Assembly: GCA_028821775.1 (NCBI GenBank)
Contig: JAPKFB010000002.1
Coordinates: 62,001-126,000, forward strand
Length of the DNA stretch: 64,000 bases
Source: Roseibacillus sp.
Lineage (GTDB): Bacteria > Verrucomicrobiota > Verrucomicrobiia > Verrucomicrobiales > Akkermansiaceae
Direction of reading: 5' to 3'
A model generated the notes under the pieces. That model saw only the letters and a list, made by a program, of their open reading frames with translations. It had not been told where the DNA came from and did not search any database. Numbering within the stretch: position 1 is the stretch's first letter; each line of letters starts with the position of its first letter. Of the stretch, positions 54,463 to 63,843 are shown one piece after another. A program made the translations under genes and the position numbers.

Positions 54463-56579
54463 TGAAATCCTGCGCCATGATTCTGACGACGCTCCTGGCC
54501 ATCCTGGTCTGCGGGTGTTCCCGTGAGGAGCAGCAGGCCGCTGGGGGCTTGGGGTTTGATGAGTTTGTGCCGATCTACAATGCCTACATTGAGAAGTGGT
54601 TGAAGGAGAAGAAATCGGAGGCCGAAGGAGACTTGGAGCAGGCTCGCGAGGCCATCGCTTCCGAGAACGATCCGACCAATCGCAAGCGACTCGAAGGCAA
54701 GGTGGGGGAGTCCAGCAAGCTGATTGCACGCTACGATTATCGGCTTGAGCTTGGGCCTTACTTCAATGTGAAGCCTTCCTCGGCCTTGCCGGACGGACTC
54801 GCCTGGCAGGATGGGTTGGAACAGCCCGATCTCGGTGATCCCGCCTGCAAGAAGGGTGGGATCTTTCGATACTATATCTCTAGTTTTCCTCCGACCCTGC
54901 GCCCCTTTGGTCCGAAAGCCAACAACTCCTTCCGCAGTGAACTCTACGACGACATGACCGTCAGCCTGATTGACCTTCATCGGGGCACAGGCGGGATCAT
55001 GCCCGGAGTGGCCCGGGAGTGGGCGTTCAGTGAGGACAAGCGGACCATCTATTTCAAGATTCATGAGGACGCCACCTATGACGACGGGGTGGGAATCAGG
55101 GCCCTCGACTACCTGATCTCGGTCTACATCCGTGTCTCCAACAATGTCACCGCACCCTACTTCAAGCAGTATCTCCGGGAGCAGTTTGCCCAGTGGACGG
55201 TCTATGGGGACCACACCCTGGCAGTGACCACCCCGGAACCCAAGCCGCCCTTGGCGGCCATGTCGAACGTGCAGGGGATCGAGCCTGCCGCACCGCACTT
55301 CTACAATGAATATGGTCCGGACTACGAAGAGCGTTACCAGTGGCGAATCCCGCCCACCACCAGTGCCTACTTCGTGAAGCCGGAGGATGTCGTAAAGGGG
55401 GAATCGATCACCCTGACGCGGGTGAAGGACTGGTGGGCCAAGGACAAGAAATTTTACCGCTACCGTTACAACACGGACAAATTGCACTGGCGGATCGTGC
55501 GGGATCGCAACAAGGCATGGGAGCTTTTCCGGGCCGGGGAGCTGGACTTCACGCTCTTGTCCGGTCCGCGCAGTTGGTACGAGGACTCTGAGATTTCCGA
55601 TGTCTTCGATGGCTATATTGAACGGCACTGGTGGTACAACCAGTTTCCCCGCCCGCCTTGGGGACTGTATTTGAACACCGCCAAACCACTCTTGAAGGAG
55701 CGCGACGTCCGCCTTGGTCTCGCTCATGCCATGAACTGGCAGAAGGTGATCGATGTCGTCTTCTGGGGAGACTACTCCAGACTTCCCGGATTTGTGGATG
55801 GCTATGGCGATCTCGTCAATTCCGAGGTGCAGGCCCGCAAGTTCTCGATCACCAAAGCCCGGGAGTATTTCGTGAAGGCCGGATTCACCGAGGAGGATGA
55901 CAAGGGAATCCTGAAGCGTCCAGATGGCACCCGCCTCGAGATCACCCTCAACTACTCGCAAAACAATGAAGTGTTTCGCAACATCATGGCGATCCTCAAG
56001 GACGAGTCGATGGGGGCCGGAGTGGATCTCATTCTCAATGGCCTGGATCACTCGGTGAACTACAAGCATGAGATGGAGAAGAAGCACGAGATGGTGTGCA
56101 GTGCGTGGTCGGTGCAGCCACCCTACTTTTCCTTCTACGAGTATTTCCACTCCCGCAATGCCTACGATGAGAAGGGCAACTTGAAATTCGAAACCAACAA
56201 CGTCTTCACCTACGCCGACGACCATATGGATGTCCTGACCGAAAACTATCGCCAGGCCGCCACGCGGGAGGAGAAGAAGAGCCTCGGGCTGGAAATCCAG
56301 CAGATTGTCCACGATGAGAGCCTCTTCATTCCCGGATGGTCCCGGGATTTTGAGCGAGTGGGCTGTTGGCGCTGGCTCCGTTGGCCGGACACCGAGCACA
56401 CTCAATTCTGTCCCAAGATCGTCTCTTATCCTTACCAGAGTTACGTCTTCTGGGTGGATGAGGACATGCAACAGGAAACCTTGTCTGCGATAAAGTCCGG
56501 GAAAACCTTTCCGGAAGTGGAGAACCTGGTGGACGACTATCGCACGGTCAAGGGTGGTAGAAAGGCTCGAGGCGAGTGA
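54462..56579 (+). CDS. Extracellular solute-binding lipoprotein, YejA type
   Basis: A 705-residue SBP family 5 protein with a lipoprotein signal (MKSCAMILTTLLAILVCGCS, lipidated Cys about residue 19). An extra N-terminal helical segment (about 25-100) is rich in Lys and Glu. The binding domain has YejA-like motifs such as PPTLRPFGPKANNSF and WWYNQFPRPPWGLYLNT. It probably delivers peptides or peptide-like compounds to the YejB/YejE permease. Its start overlaps the yejE-like stop, and the GTG of the first ATPase gene overlaps its own stop by 4 bp. Confidence 0.92.
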   Translation: MKSCAMILTTLLAILVCGCSREEQQAAGGLGFDEFVPIYNAYIEKWLKEKKSEAEGDLEQAREAIASENDPTNRKRLEGKVGESSKLIARYDYRLELGPYFNVKPSSALPDGLAWQDGLEQPDLGDPACKKGGIFRYYISSFPPTLRPFGPKANNSFRSELYDDMTVSLIDLHRGTGGIMPGVAREWAFSEDKRTIYFKIHEDATYDDGVGIRALDYLISVYIRVSNNVTAPYFKQYLREQFAQWTVYGDHTLAVTTPEPKPPLAAMSNVQGIEPAAPHFYNEYGPDYEERYQWRIPPTTSAYFVKPEDVVKGESITLTRVKDWWAKDKKFYRYRYNTDKLHWRIVRDRNKAWELFRAGELDFTLLSGPRSWYEDSEISDVFDGYIERHWWYNQFPRPPWGLYLNTAKPLLKERDVRLGLAHAMNWQKVIDVVFWGDYSRLPGFVDGYGDLVNSEVQARKFSITKAREYFVKAGFTEEDDKGILKRPDGTRLEITLNYSQNNEVFRNIMAILKDESMGAGVDLILNGLDHSVNYKHEMEKKHEMVCSAWSVQPPYFSFYEYFHSRNAYDEKGNLKFETNNVFTYADDHMDVLTENYRQAATREEKKSLGLEIQQIVHDESLFIPGWSRDFERVGCWRWLRWPDTEHTQFCPKIVSYPYQSYVFWVDEDMQQETLSAIKSGKTFPEVENLVDDYRTVKGGRKARGE

Positions 56580-57553
56580 ACGATTTATTGCTTCAAGTTC
56601 GTGGTCTGGTGACCAGCTTCCAGACCGACGACGGCCAGGTGCGGGCGGTGGATGGAGTGTCCTTCGAGATCCCGAAAGGGAAGACGATCGGATTGGTGGG
56701 TGAGTCGGGCTGCGGAAAAACCGTGACTGCGATGTCCATTGTCGATCTCCTCCCCAAGCCGGCGGGCACGATCCAGGAAGGCGAAATTCTCTTTGGGGGA
56801 GAGGATTTGCGCAAAGTGGGGGACTCCCGTCTGCACGAAGTACGGGGCGGAGAGATCGGAGTCATTTTCCAGGAGCCGATGTCGGCCCTGAACCCGGTGC
56901 ACCGCATTGGGAAGCAGTTGGTGGAAGCGATCGTCCTTCATAAGAAGGTCAACAAGAGGGACGCGCTGATTCGTGCGGTGGAGCTCCTCGAGAAGGTGGG
57001 AATCCCTTCCCCGGAGCGGCGGGTCATGGATTATCCCCACCAACTCTCCGGGGGCATGCGGCAGCGGGTGATGATTGCGATGGCGATATCCTGTGAACCG
57101 CAATTGTTGATTGCGGATGAGCCCACCACAGCCTTGGACGTGACGGTGCAGGCGCAGATTCTGGAGCTCATCGAATCGATGCAACGGGATCTCGGGATGG
57201 CGGTTCTGCTGATCACCCATGATCTGGGCGTGATCGCGGAAAACTGCGAGGAAGTGGTGGTGATGTATGCCGGTCGGGTGGTCGAGAAGGCCTCCGTCCT
57301 CGAGCTTTTTGCGAATCCCCTTCATGCCTATACCAAGGGTCTCTTGTCCTCGATTCCACGCCTGGAGTACAAGCGCAAAACGGAGTTGAAGACGATCGAA
57401 GGACAGGTCGCCGCGATCCGGGATTTTGTTCCGGGATGTCGATTTTGTCAGCGCATGGAGCGGGAGGGTGAGACCTTGGTAGAGCGTCCGGAGTTCAAGG
57501 AAGTCTCCCCTGATCACTGGGTCGAAACCTGTATGAGCTGTTACGCGGGCTAG
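56576..57553 (+). CDS. Oligopeptide ABC transporter ATPase, OppD type
   Basis: A 325-residue cytoplasmic ATPase. It has Walker A GESGCGKT, signature LSGGMRQRV, Walker [13 protein letters not shown] and the H-loop in [12 protein letters not shown]. The C-terminal oligopeptide-transporter domain is [13 protein letters not shown] followed by ETCMSCYAG. Its Cys spacing (CxxC and CxxC) differs from the usual OppD pattern that can hold an iron-sulfur cluster. The GTG start overlaps the yejA-like stop. With OppF it is the only ATPase pair in this locus. Confidence 0.93.
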   Translation: MNDLLLQVRGLVTSFQTDDGQVRAVDGVSFEIPKGKTIGLVGESGCGKTVTAMSIVDLLPKPAGTIQEGEILFGGEDLRKVGDSRLHEVRGGEIGVIFQEPMSALNPVHRIGKQLVEAIVLHKKVNKRDALIRAVELLEKVGIPSPERRVMDYPHQLSGGMRQRVMIAMAISCEPQLLIADEPTTALDVTVQAQILELIESMQRDLGMAVLLITHDLGVIAENCEEVVVMYAGRVVEKASVLELFANPLHAYTKGLLSSIPRLEYKRKTELKTIEGQVAAIRDFVPGCRFCQRMEREGETLVERPEFKEVSPDHWVETCMSCYAG

Positions 57554-57578
57554 GCAGAGAACTGGAAATTCGAGAACG

Positions 57579-58601
57579 ATGGCGCAGAACGAACAAGAGG
57601 AACCCTTGCTGGAGGTGCACGACCTTCAGATGTACTTTCCGGTCCGGGGTGGGGTCATGTTCAAGAAGATTGGCGATGTGAAGGCGGTCGATGGAGTGTC
57701 CCTGAGCATTGGGCGTGGGGAATCCCTGGGGCTGGTCGGAGAGTCCGGATGTGGCAAGTCAACGGTTGGGAAATGCCTTGTGCGCCTGTTGAAGCCCACC
57801 GATGGCAAGGTGATCTTCAAGGAGATGGACATTACGGAGATGAGCCAGCGACGACTTCGTCCGCTCCGTCAGGATATCCAGATGGTTTTTCAGGATCCAG
57901 TGGAGTCCCTCGATGCGCGCCTTTCAGTGGGCGAGTTGATTGCGGAGCCCTTGCAGATTCATCGGGTGGGAAGTCGTTCTTCGCGCCGGGAACGAGTCTA
58001 CGAATTGCTCGACCAGGTGCGCATGCCGCGCTCAGCAGTGGAGAAGTTTCCCTTTGAATTTTCGGGTGGCCAGCGGCAGCGGATTGGCATCGCGCGTTCG
58101 CTGGCGCTGAATCCGGAACTGCTCATTCTCGACGAACCGGTCTCGGCGCTTGACGTATCGGTCCAGAGCCAGGTCCTCAATTTGCTGGTCGAGTTGCAGC
58201 GGGAGCTGGGCCTGAGCTATCTATTCATTGCGCATGACCTCGCGGTGGTGAAGCACATCAGTGATCGGGTGGCGGTGATGTATCTTGGCAAGTTGGTCGA
58301 GGTTGCCGGAGCGGATGAGATCTATCACAATCCCCGGCATGCCTACACCAAGGCCTTGCTCTCCGCGGTTCCCATCCCGGATCCGACCGTCAAGCGGGAG
58401 AGAAAAGCCTTGGTAGGCGACGTGCCCTCCCCGATCGATCCCCCGGCCGGAAGTGCCTTTGGTCACCGGATCAGTCATCCCAAGTACGAAGAAAGTATCG
58501 GGATGGATCTGGGACTGGTTGAGATCGAACGCGATCACTGGGTGGCCAGGGATCCTTGTTGTTTGACGAGCGAGGATTGGGGGAGAGTTCGTATGTTATA
58601 G
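57579..58601 (+). CDS. Oligopeptide ABC transporter ATPase, OppF type
   Basis: A 340-residue cytoplasmic ATPase with Walker A GESGCGKST, signature FSGGQRQRIG, Walker B LLILDEPVSALD and H-loop FIAHDLAVVKHI. The C-terminal domain keeps PSPIDPPAGSAFGHR but has lost the Cys residues usual after PPSGC and RC. It follows the OppD-type gene by 25 bp and ends the operon. It may power both the Yej-like and the divergent Opp-like permeases. Confidence 0.93.
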   Translation: MAQNEQEEPLLEVHDLQMYFPVRGGVMFKKIGDVKAVDGVSLSIGRGESLGLVGESGCGKSTVGKCLVRLLKPTDGKVIFKEMDITEMSQRRLRPLRQDIQMVFQDPVESLDARLSVGELIAEPLQIHRVGSRSSRRERVYELLDQVRMPRSAVEKFPFEFSGGQRQRIGIARSLALNPELLILDEPVSALDVSVQSQVLNLLVELQRELGLSYLFIAHDLAVVKHISDRVAVMYLGKLVEVAGADEIYHNPRHAYTKALLSAVPIPDPTVKRERKALVGDVPSPIDPPAGSAFGHRISHPKYEESIGMDLGLVEIERDHWVARDPCCLTSEDWGRVRML

Positions 58602-58677
58602 GGTTATTCACAGTTGTTGGCAGGGGGAAGGGACCCTTGCTCTTGCGAGAATTCGGGAATGCTCTCTTACTCCCGCC

Positions 58678-59928
58678 ATGCGCATCGTTGTCGTAGGAAA
58701 GGGTGGTCGGGAGCACGCGTTGATTCGCTCGCTGAGCGAATCGCGGTCGCAGCCCGAGCTCTTCTGTTTTCCGGGGAGCGATGCGATTTCGGAGTTGGCG
58801 AAGCTGGTTGAGGTTGCGGACATGGCGGAGCTCATTGCGTGGATGGGAGCCAATGCGATTGATCTTTGCCTGGCGGGGGAGGAGAGCTATTTGCTCAAGG
58901 ACGAAGGCTTGGCAAACCTGTGTGTGAAGAACGGGATTCCCTGTTGGGGACCGCCCAAGGACGCGGCGCAATTGGAAGGGAGCAAGGAGTTTGCCAAGCA
59001 GTTCATGGAGCGCCACGCGATTCCGACCGGTGCGGCGAGCGTGGTGGAGAGTGCCGAGGAGGCGCTGGAAGTGATTGGCGGAAACTACCCGACGGTGCTG
59101 AAGTTTGACGGGCTTGCTGCCGGCAAAGGGGTGGCGGTGTGCCCCGATGAGGCCAGCGCAGGAGAATTCCTTGATGAAGTCTTTGGCAAGAAGCGATTTG
59201 GAGAGGGAAGTATGCTGGTTGAGGAGTGCCTCGTGGGACCGGAGGTCTCCATCTTTGCGGCGGTGAGCGGTGGGGAGTCCCTCATTTTTACCCCGGCGCG
59301 TGACTACAAGTTGATCGGGGAAGGTGACACCGGTGCAAACACTGGCGGAATGGGTGCGGTGGCGAGTCGACAATTGCTCGATGGGAAACTCATGGAGCGC
59401 ATTCAGAAGGACGTGATCGGACCGACGATCGATGGCTTGGAATCAGATGGGCTCGGCTATGTGGGCTTCCTGTATTTTGGACTGATGTTGACCTCGGAAG
59501 GCCCGAAGGTGATCGAGTACAACTGTCGCTTTGGTGATCCCGAGTGCCAGGCTGTGATGCCGCTGGTGTCGGGGGATTTTGCAGAGTTCTGCCTGGAAGG
59601 CGCGCGGGGAAGGTTGAAACCGGAATTGTTGAGCTTTGATGAAGGCTGGAGCGTCGGGGTGATCCTGGCCTCGGGCGGTTATCCCGCTTCCTCGCACAGT
59701 GGAGATGTCATCCGGGGACTGGACAAAGTGGAAGGGGCGCGGGTCTATCACGCGGGGACGCGGAAGAACGGGGACGGCCAGTGGGAGACGAATGGAGGGC
59801 GGGTCCTCGCGGTGGTGGCGGGGGGCGCAGACCGGGTGAGCGCGGTGGAGAAGGCACACGCAGAGGCGGCTAAGGTCGACTTTGACGGTGCGCAACGAAG
59901 AAATGATATCGGGCGGTTGAGTTTTTGA
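58678..59928 (+). CDS. purD: Phosphoribosylamine-glycine ligase
   Basis: A 416-residue ATP-grasp enzyme for the second step of purine synthesis (EC 6.3.4.13). The N-terminal domain has VVVGKGGREHALI. The ATP-grasp region has KFDGLAAGKGVAV, GPEVSIFA and the metal-binding segment VIEYNCRFGDPECQ. Length is normal. It is followed 166 bp later by a purE-family gene, so purine genes are loosely grouped here. Confidence 0.95.
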   Translation: MRIVVVGKGGREHALIRSLSESRSQPELFCFPGSDAISELAKLVEVADMAELIAWMGANAIDLCLAGEESYLLKDEGLANLCVKNGIPCWGPPKDAAQLEGSKEFAKQFMERHAIPTGAASVVESAEEALEVIGGNYPTVLKFDGLAAGKGVAVCPDEASAGEFLDEVFGKKRFGEGSMLVEECLVGPEVSIFAAVSGGESLIFTPARDYKLIGEGDTGANTGGMGAVASRQLLDGKLMERIQKDVIGPTIDGLESDGLGYVGFLYFGLMLTSEGPKVIEYNCRFGDPECQAVMPLVSGDFAEFCLEGARGRLKPELLSFDEGWSVGVILASGGYPASSHSGDVIRGLDKVEGARVYHAGTRKNGDGQWETNGGRVLAVVAGGADRVSAVEKAHAEAAKVDFDGAQRRNDIGRLSF

Positions 59929-60094
59929 GCAACAGAAGGAGCTCGAGAAATGAGAGTCCGGAGCCGGAGAAGAGGAGCCGCGGGAATAACAGCTCGCGAG
60001 ACTTGCCCGCAAAGACCCCTTAGGAGACTGTTGCTCCAGCTAGCAAACAAGCGCGCGAATATTCAACCGACTCATAACCTGCCAGAACCAGCCC

Positions 60095-60505
60095 ATGAAA
60101 GTCATCCTGATTTACGGAAGCAAAAACGATAAGCCCTTCATGCAGCCTGCGCGCGATTATCTCGAGGCCGAGAAGCTGGAATACGTGGAGGAGGTTCTCT
60201 CCGCGCATCGCAATCTCTCCGAGTTGATCGAGTATCTGGGCAAGTTGGAGGAGAGTGGGGAGAAGGGCGTCATCCTTGCGATCGCGGGACTGGCAGCAGC
60301 CTTGCCGGGGGTGGTGGTGATGAAGACCTCCTTGCCGGTGATCGGAGTGCCGGTGCCGGGCGGTCCGCTCAACGGGATCGATGCCCTGCTCTCGATTTCG
60401 CAGTTGCCGGGAGGGGTTCCCGCAACCACGGTGGGTCTGCACAGCAAGGCACCGATGAATGCCGCGATGGCCGCGCATCGGATTCTCAAGCTGGCGGAAG
60501 GCTAA
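60095..60505 (+). CDS. PurE-family protein (AIR carboxylase domain), short and divergent
   Basis: A 136-residue AIRC-domain protein, shorter than usual PurE (about 160). It keeps the SAHR motif with the catalytic His (VLSAHRNLSEL) and the nucleotide loop VIGVPVPGGPLNGIDALLSI. Two sites differ from E. coli PurE: the GSKSD motif reads GSKND, and the AAHLPG motif reads AAALPG. It may be a true N5-CAIR mutase or a relative with altered activity. The position after purD supports a purine role. Confidence 0.8.
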   Translation: MKVILIYGSKNDKPFMQPARDYLEAEKLEYVEEVLSAHRNLSELIEYLGKLEESGEKGVILAIAGLAAALPGVVVMKTSLPVIGVPVPGGPLNGIDALLSISQLPGGVPATTVGLHSKAPMNAAMAAHRILKLAEG

Positions 60506-60536
60506 CTACGAAAGACGAGAAGGAGGAACGACCGAG

Positions 60537-61061
60537 ATGGCAGTGGTAATGAATGCAGCGGCAATTGGGGAGGCGGTAGCGACTCTCGTGGAGAAGATCT
60601 GTGCCACCGCTCGGCGGGAACGAGTTGCCATTGTGGGGATCCGAAGCCGGGGGGATGAAGTGGCGGAGCGGGTGTGTGCGGCCCTGAGCAAGGAGGGGAT
60701 CGAGCACGACTACGGAATGATCGATATTTCTCTCTATCGCGACGACCTCTCGCACCTCGCCGAGAATCCCAAGCTGCAAAGCAGTGAGATCACCTTCCAG
60801 ATGGATGGCGCGCACATCATCCTGATCGACGATGTGCTCTTCACAGGGCGAACGATTCGAGCGGCCCTGGACGCCCTGACTGACTACGGGCGCCCGGCCC
60901 GGATCCAATTGGCGATCCTGATCGACCGGGGGCATCGGGAGATCCCGATCCAGCCGGACTACGTGGGAGCGACCCTGGAGACCGCGCGCATGGACCACGT
61001 TCTGGTCCGGTTGAAAAATACTGATGGCGAAGACGCCGTGGAGCTGGTAACGAACTCGTAA
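60537..61061 (+). CDS. pyrR: Bifunctional pyr operon regulator / uracil phosphoribosyltransferase
   Basis: A 174-residue PyrR. The PRPP-binding loop is HIILIDDVLFTGRTIRAAL (about residues 97-115), and the DYGMIDISLYRDDL and VAIVGIRSRGDEVAERV segments are typical. A strong ribosome-binding site (AAGGAGGAA) precedes the ATG at 60537. PyrR binds pyr mRNA to attenuate transcription in many bacteria and has weak UPRT activity. It is first in pyrR-pyrB-pyrC, with 3 bp to pyrB. I did not find a PyrR-binding RNA element upstream. Confidence 0.94.
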   Translation: MAVVMNAAAIGEAVATLVEKICATARRERVAIVGIRSRGDEVAERVCAALSKEGIEHDYGMIDISLYRDDLSHLAENPKLQSSEITFQMDGAHIILIDDVLFTGRTIRAALDALTDYGRPARIQLAILIDRGHREIPIQPDYVGATLETARMDHVLVRLKNTDGEDAVELVTNS

Positions 61062-61064
61062 CGA

Positions 61065-62012
61065 ATGGCCCGCAAGGACTTTCTCGATATCGCCTCGTTA
61101 ACCCGGGAGGAGGTCGACCATTTGTTGGATCAAGCGACTCCCTTCAAGGAGCTCTTCACCCGCTCGGTAAAGAAAGTCCCTGCCCTGAAGGGAAAATCGG
61201 TCCTCACCCTCTTCTATGAGCCGAGCACCCGGACTCATTCCTCCTTCGAAGTGGCGGCCAAGCGTCTCTCCGCGGACGTGATCGATCTGGACGTTCCACA
61301 CTCCTCGGCGGTGAAGGGGGAGACCGTGAAGGACACGGTGGATACCTTGCAGGCGATGCGGGCGGATTACATCGTGGTGCGGCACAAGATGTCCGGCCTG
61401 CCGCAGGCCATTGCGCGGCAAACCAAGGCGTCGGTGATCAATGCTGGTGACGGCGCCCATGCCCATCCGACCCAGGCCCTGCTGGATGCCTTTACCTTGA
61501 AGGAAGTGTTCCCCTCCCCGGCGGGAAAGAAAGTTCTCATTGTGGGAGACATTCTCCACAGCCGGGTGGCACGCTCGACGAGCAACCTCTTCTTGAAGCT
61601 GGGAGTGGAGGTTGGATTCCTGGGACCCGGCTCACTGGTGCCCAAGCTGGGACCGGCGGGGATCACGCGCTTCACTGACTTTGAGGAAGCACTCAAGTGG
61701 GGCCCCGATGTGGTTTACCTCCTGCGGGTGCAGATGGAGCGGCAGGATGTGCCGAGCTTTCCCGGTCTCCAGGAGTACCATCGGGTCTATGGAGTCACCC
61801 AGGAACGATTCAAGCAGATCCAGGGCGAGGGGACCTACATCATGCACCCCGGACCGGTGAATCGCGGAGTGGAACTTTGTCACGAAGTGATGGACTACGA
61901 ACATAGTCTCATCAATCAGCAGGTCGAGAATGGGATCGCGGCGCGGATGGCTGTGCTCTATTGGCTCAAGCCGGGAACGAGCGAAGGAGAACCGCAACAC
62001 GAGACAGATTAA
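61065..62012 (+). CDS. pyrB: Aspartate carbamoyltransferase catalytic subunit
   Basis: A 315-residue enzyme (EC 2.1.3.2) joining aspartate and carbamoyl phosphate. The carbamoyl-phosphate motif is EPSTRTHSSFEVAAKRL (about residues 50-66). GDGAHAHPTQALLDA and the aspartate-binding VYLLRVQMERQ are present. It belongs to the class without a regulatory subunit gene (no pyrI nearby), as expected with PyrR control. pyrC starts 5 bp after its stop codon. Confidence 0.96.
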   Translation: MARKDFLDIASLTREEVDHLLDQATPFKELFTRSVKKVPALKGKSVLTLFYEPSTRTHSSFEVAAKRLSADVIDLDVPHSSAVKGETVKDTVDTLQAMRADYIVVRHKMSGLPQAIARQTKASVINAGDGAHAHPTQALLDAFTLKEVFPSPAGKKVLIVGDILHSRVARSTSNLFLKLGVEVGFLGPGSLVPKLGPAGITRFTDFEEALKWGPDVVYLLRVQMERQDVPSFPGLQEYHRVYGVTQERFKQIQGEGTYIMHPGPVNRGVELCHEVMDYEHSLINQQVENGIAARMAVLYWLKPGTSEGEPQHETD

Positions 62013-62017
62013 GGACG

Positions 62018-63295
62018 ATGAGTTTGTTGTTCAAAGGAGGGAAGATCGCGGCAGAGGAAGGTCCTCTGGTGCCGGGGGATGTCCTGGTTGTGGATGGAGT
62101 GATCACGGCGGTGGGGAAGAAGTTGGAGGCGCCGAAAGGGGTGCGGGTGGTGGACGTGACGGGCAGGATCGTGGCTCCGGCGATGTTTGATTCCCATGTG
62201 CATTTTCGAGAGCCGGGACAGGAACACAAGGAGGACCTCGCCCATGGTAGCGAGGCTGCGATCAATGGAGGAGTCACCGGGGTGGTGATGATGCCGAACA
62301 CCAGTCCGGCGATTGATTCTGCGGGAGTGGTGCGGACCTTGTTGGACAAGGCTGCGGAGGTCTCGCGGATCCCGGTGTATACCTCGGGATGCATCACCAA
62401 GGGACGCGCGGGAACGGAGTTGGCGGGGATCGATGGCATGCGGAAGCTGGGAGTGACCATGCTCACCGACGATGGCGATCCGGTGGTGGATCCCGCTCTG
62501 CTCAAGAACGCGATGGAGTACGCGACACCCTTTGGGATGTTTTTTGCGAGCCACTGTGAAGTGCCCGAGCTCGCTGGTCCTCGCGCGCTCAACGAAGGCA
62601 AGGTGAGCTATGAACTGGGGATCAAGGGCAGCCCGGCCTGCAGTGAAGAGATTTGCATGGACCGCGATATCCGTCTGGCCCATGCGGCCGGCGCCCATGT
62701 GCACATTCAGCATGTCTCCTCTGCGCTCGGGATGGAGACCATCCGATGGTGGAAGGAGCGAGGAGTGCGTGTGACGGCGGAGGTCTCGCCCCATCACCTC
62801 ATTTTCAACGAGGATGACATCGGGGATTACGATACTCACTACAAGATGAATCCCCCGTTGCGCACCGAGGAAGACAACGCCGCGCTCTTGGCAGGATTGA
62901 AAGAGGGCGTATTCGACCTGATCGCGACCGATCACGCCCCGCACAGTGAGTTTGAGAAATCACAGGACTTTGTGACCGCGCCCAATGGGATCACGGGGCT
63001 GGAGAGCGCCTTGGTTTCGCTCTTTGATCGCTTTGTGGTGCCTGGAGAGTTCGGATGGGATCTCCTTGTGAAGCGTTACTCGGCAGAACCGCGGCGTATG
63101 ATGGGCTTGCCCGCGGTGCCGATCGAGGAAGGGAAACCGGCGGAATTGATCGTGTTCGATCCGGCGGGAGAGACGACCTTCACGCGGGAGTTCATGAAAT
63201 CCAAGAGCGCGAATACGCCCTTTCTGGACCAGACGTTGAAAGGGAGCGTGGACTTAGTGTTGCTCGGGAACGAGATTCTCTTGGAGAGAGACTAG
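62018..63295 (+). CDS. pyrC: Dihydroorotase, class I
   Basis: A 425-residue metal-dependent amidohydrolase (EC 3.5.2.3). Motifs in order are FDSHVHFREPGQEHKED, MMPNTSPAIDS, FASHCEVPEL, HIQHVSSALGME and IATDHAPHSEFEK. The start at 62018 was chosen because it gives a family-like N-terminus just after pyrB; a longer frame would overlap pyrB. It ends the pyrR-B-C operon and converges with the fluoride channel gene 87 bp away. Confidence 0.95.
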   Translation: MSLLFKGGKIAAEEGPLVPGDVLVVDGVITAVGKKLEAPKGVRVVDVTGRIVAPAMFDSHVHFREPGQEHKEDLAHGSEAAINGGVTGVVMMPNTSPAIDSAGVVRTLLDKAAEVSRIPVYTSGCITKGRAGTELAGIDGMRKLGVTMLTDDGDPVVDPALLKNAMEYATPFGMFFASHCEVPELAGPRALNEGKVSYELGIKGSPACSEEICMDRDIRLAHAAGAHVHIQHVSSALGMETIRWWKERGVRVTAEVSPHHLIFNEDDIGDYDTHYKMNPPLRTEEDNAALLAGLKEGVFDLIATDHAPHSEFEKSQDFVTAPNGITGLESALVSLFDRFVVPGEFGWDLLVKRYSAEPRRMMGLPAVPIEEGKPAELIVFDPAGETTFTREFMKSKSANTPFLDQTLKGSVDLVLLGNEILLERD

Positions 63296-63382
63296 ATCTG
63301 CACATTCGGCGCCCGCTCTGGGGCAAGGGCGCTGCGACCCCTTCCGGGGCCGGGGCCCAATCTTAACCTTGCGCCATTCCTG

Positions 63383-63766
63383 CTAAGAGGCTGCGGGGGT
63401 GACGAGGCGCAACCCGGCCCAGACGGCGAGGACGCCGAGGAGGACGGAGAGGACGATGTTCATGACCGCGATGAGGGGAAGGCCGTCGTTGATGGCTTCG
63501 AAGGTGTCGCGGCTGAAGGTGGAAAAGGTGGTGAAGCCGCCAAGGAAGCCGGTGACGAGAAGGGGGAAGACCCAGGCGGGATTCTTTTGGGCGAAGTATC
63601 CGAAGACGCAGCCGATGAGGAAGCAGCCAAGGAGATTGCAGGCGAGGATGCCGAGCGGAAATTTGTGAAGGCTGGTTTTGAGGGTGATCTTCTCGATTCC
63701 GGAGGAGAGGCCCCAGCGAGAGAGTGCGCCCAGGCCACCGCCAAGAAAAATGAGCAACGCGTTCAC
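63383..63766 (-). CDS. crcB: Fluoride-specific ion channel FluC/CrcB
   Basis: A 127-residue membrane protein with four TM helices. The signatures are GGGLGALSRWGL, the pore motif ILACNLLGCFLIG with conserved Asn, and the central GFLGGFTTFSTFSRDTF break carrying the Phe residues and sodium site. It exports fluoride as a dual-topology dimer. One gene copy is present, so a homodimer is expected. No fluoride riboswitch was seen in the 77 bp upstream. Confidence 0.94.
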   Translation of the reverse strand: MNALLIFLGGGLGALSRWGLSSGIEKITLKTSLHKFPLGILACNLLGCFLIGCVFGYFAQKNPAWVFPLLVTGFLGGFTTFSTFSRDTFEAINDGLPLIAVMNIVLSVLLGVLAVWAGLRLVTPAAS

Positions 63767-63843
63767 GAGAAGAGGGAGGAGGGATGGATCAAACTATCAC
63801 GGGCCAAATTCCAGAGCTATTTCCAGGAGAGGGGTCCCAATGA

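Noticed and set aside
54453-56471. Long minus-strand open frame opposite the YejA-like gene
   Set aside because: Antisense artefact of codon bias; no domain or start context.
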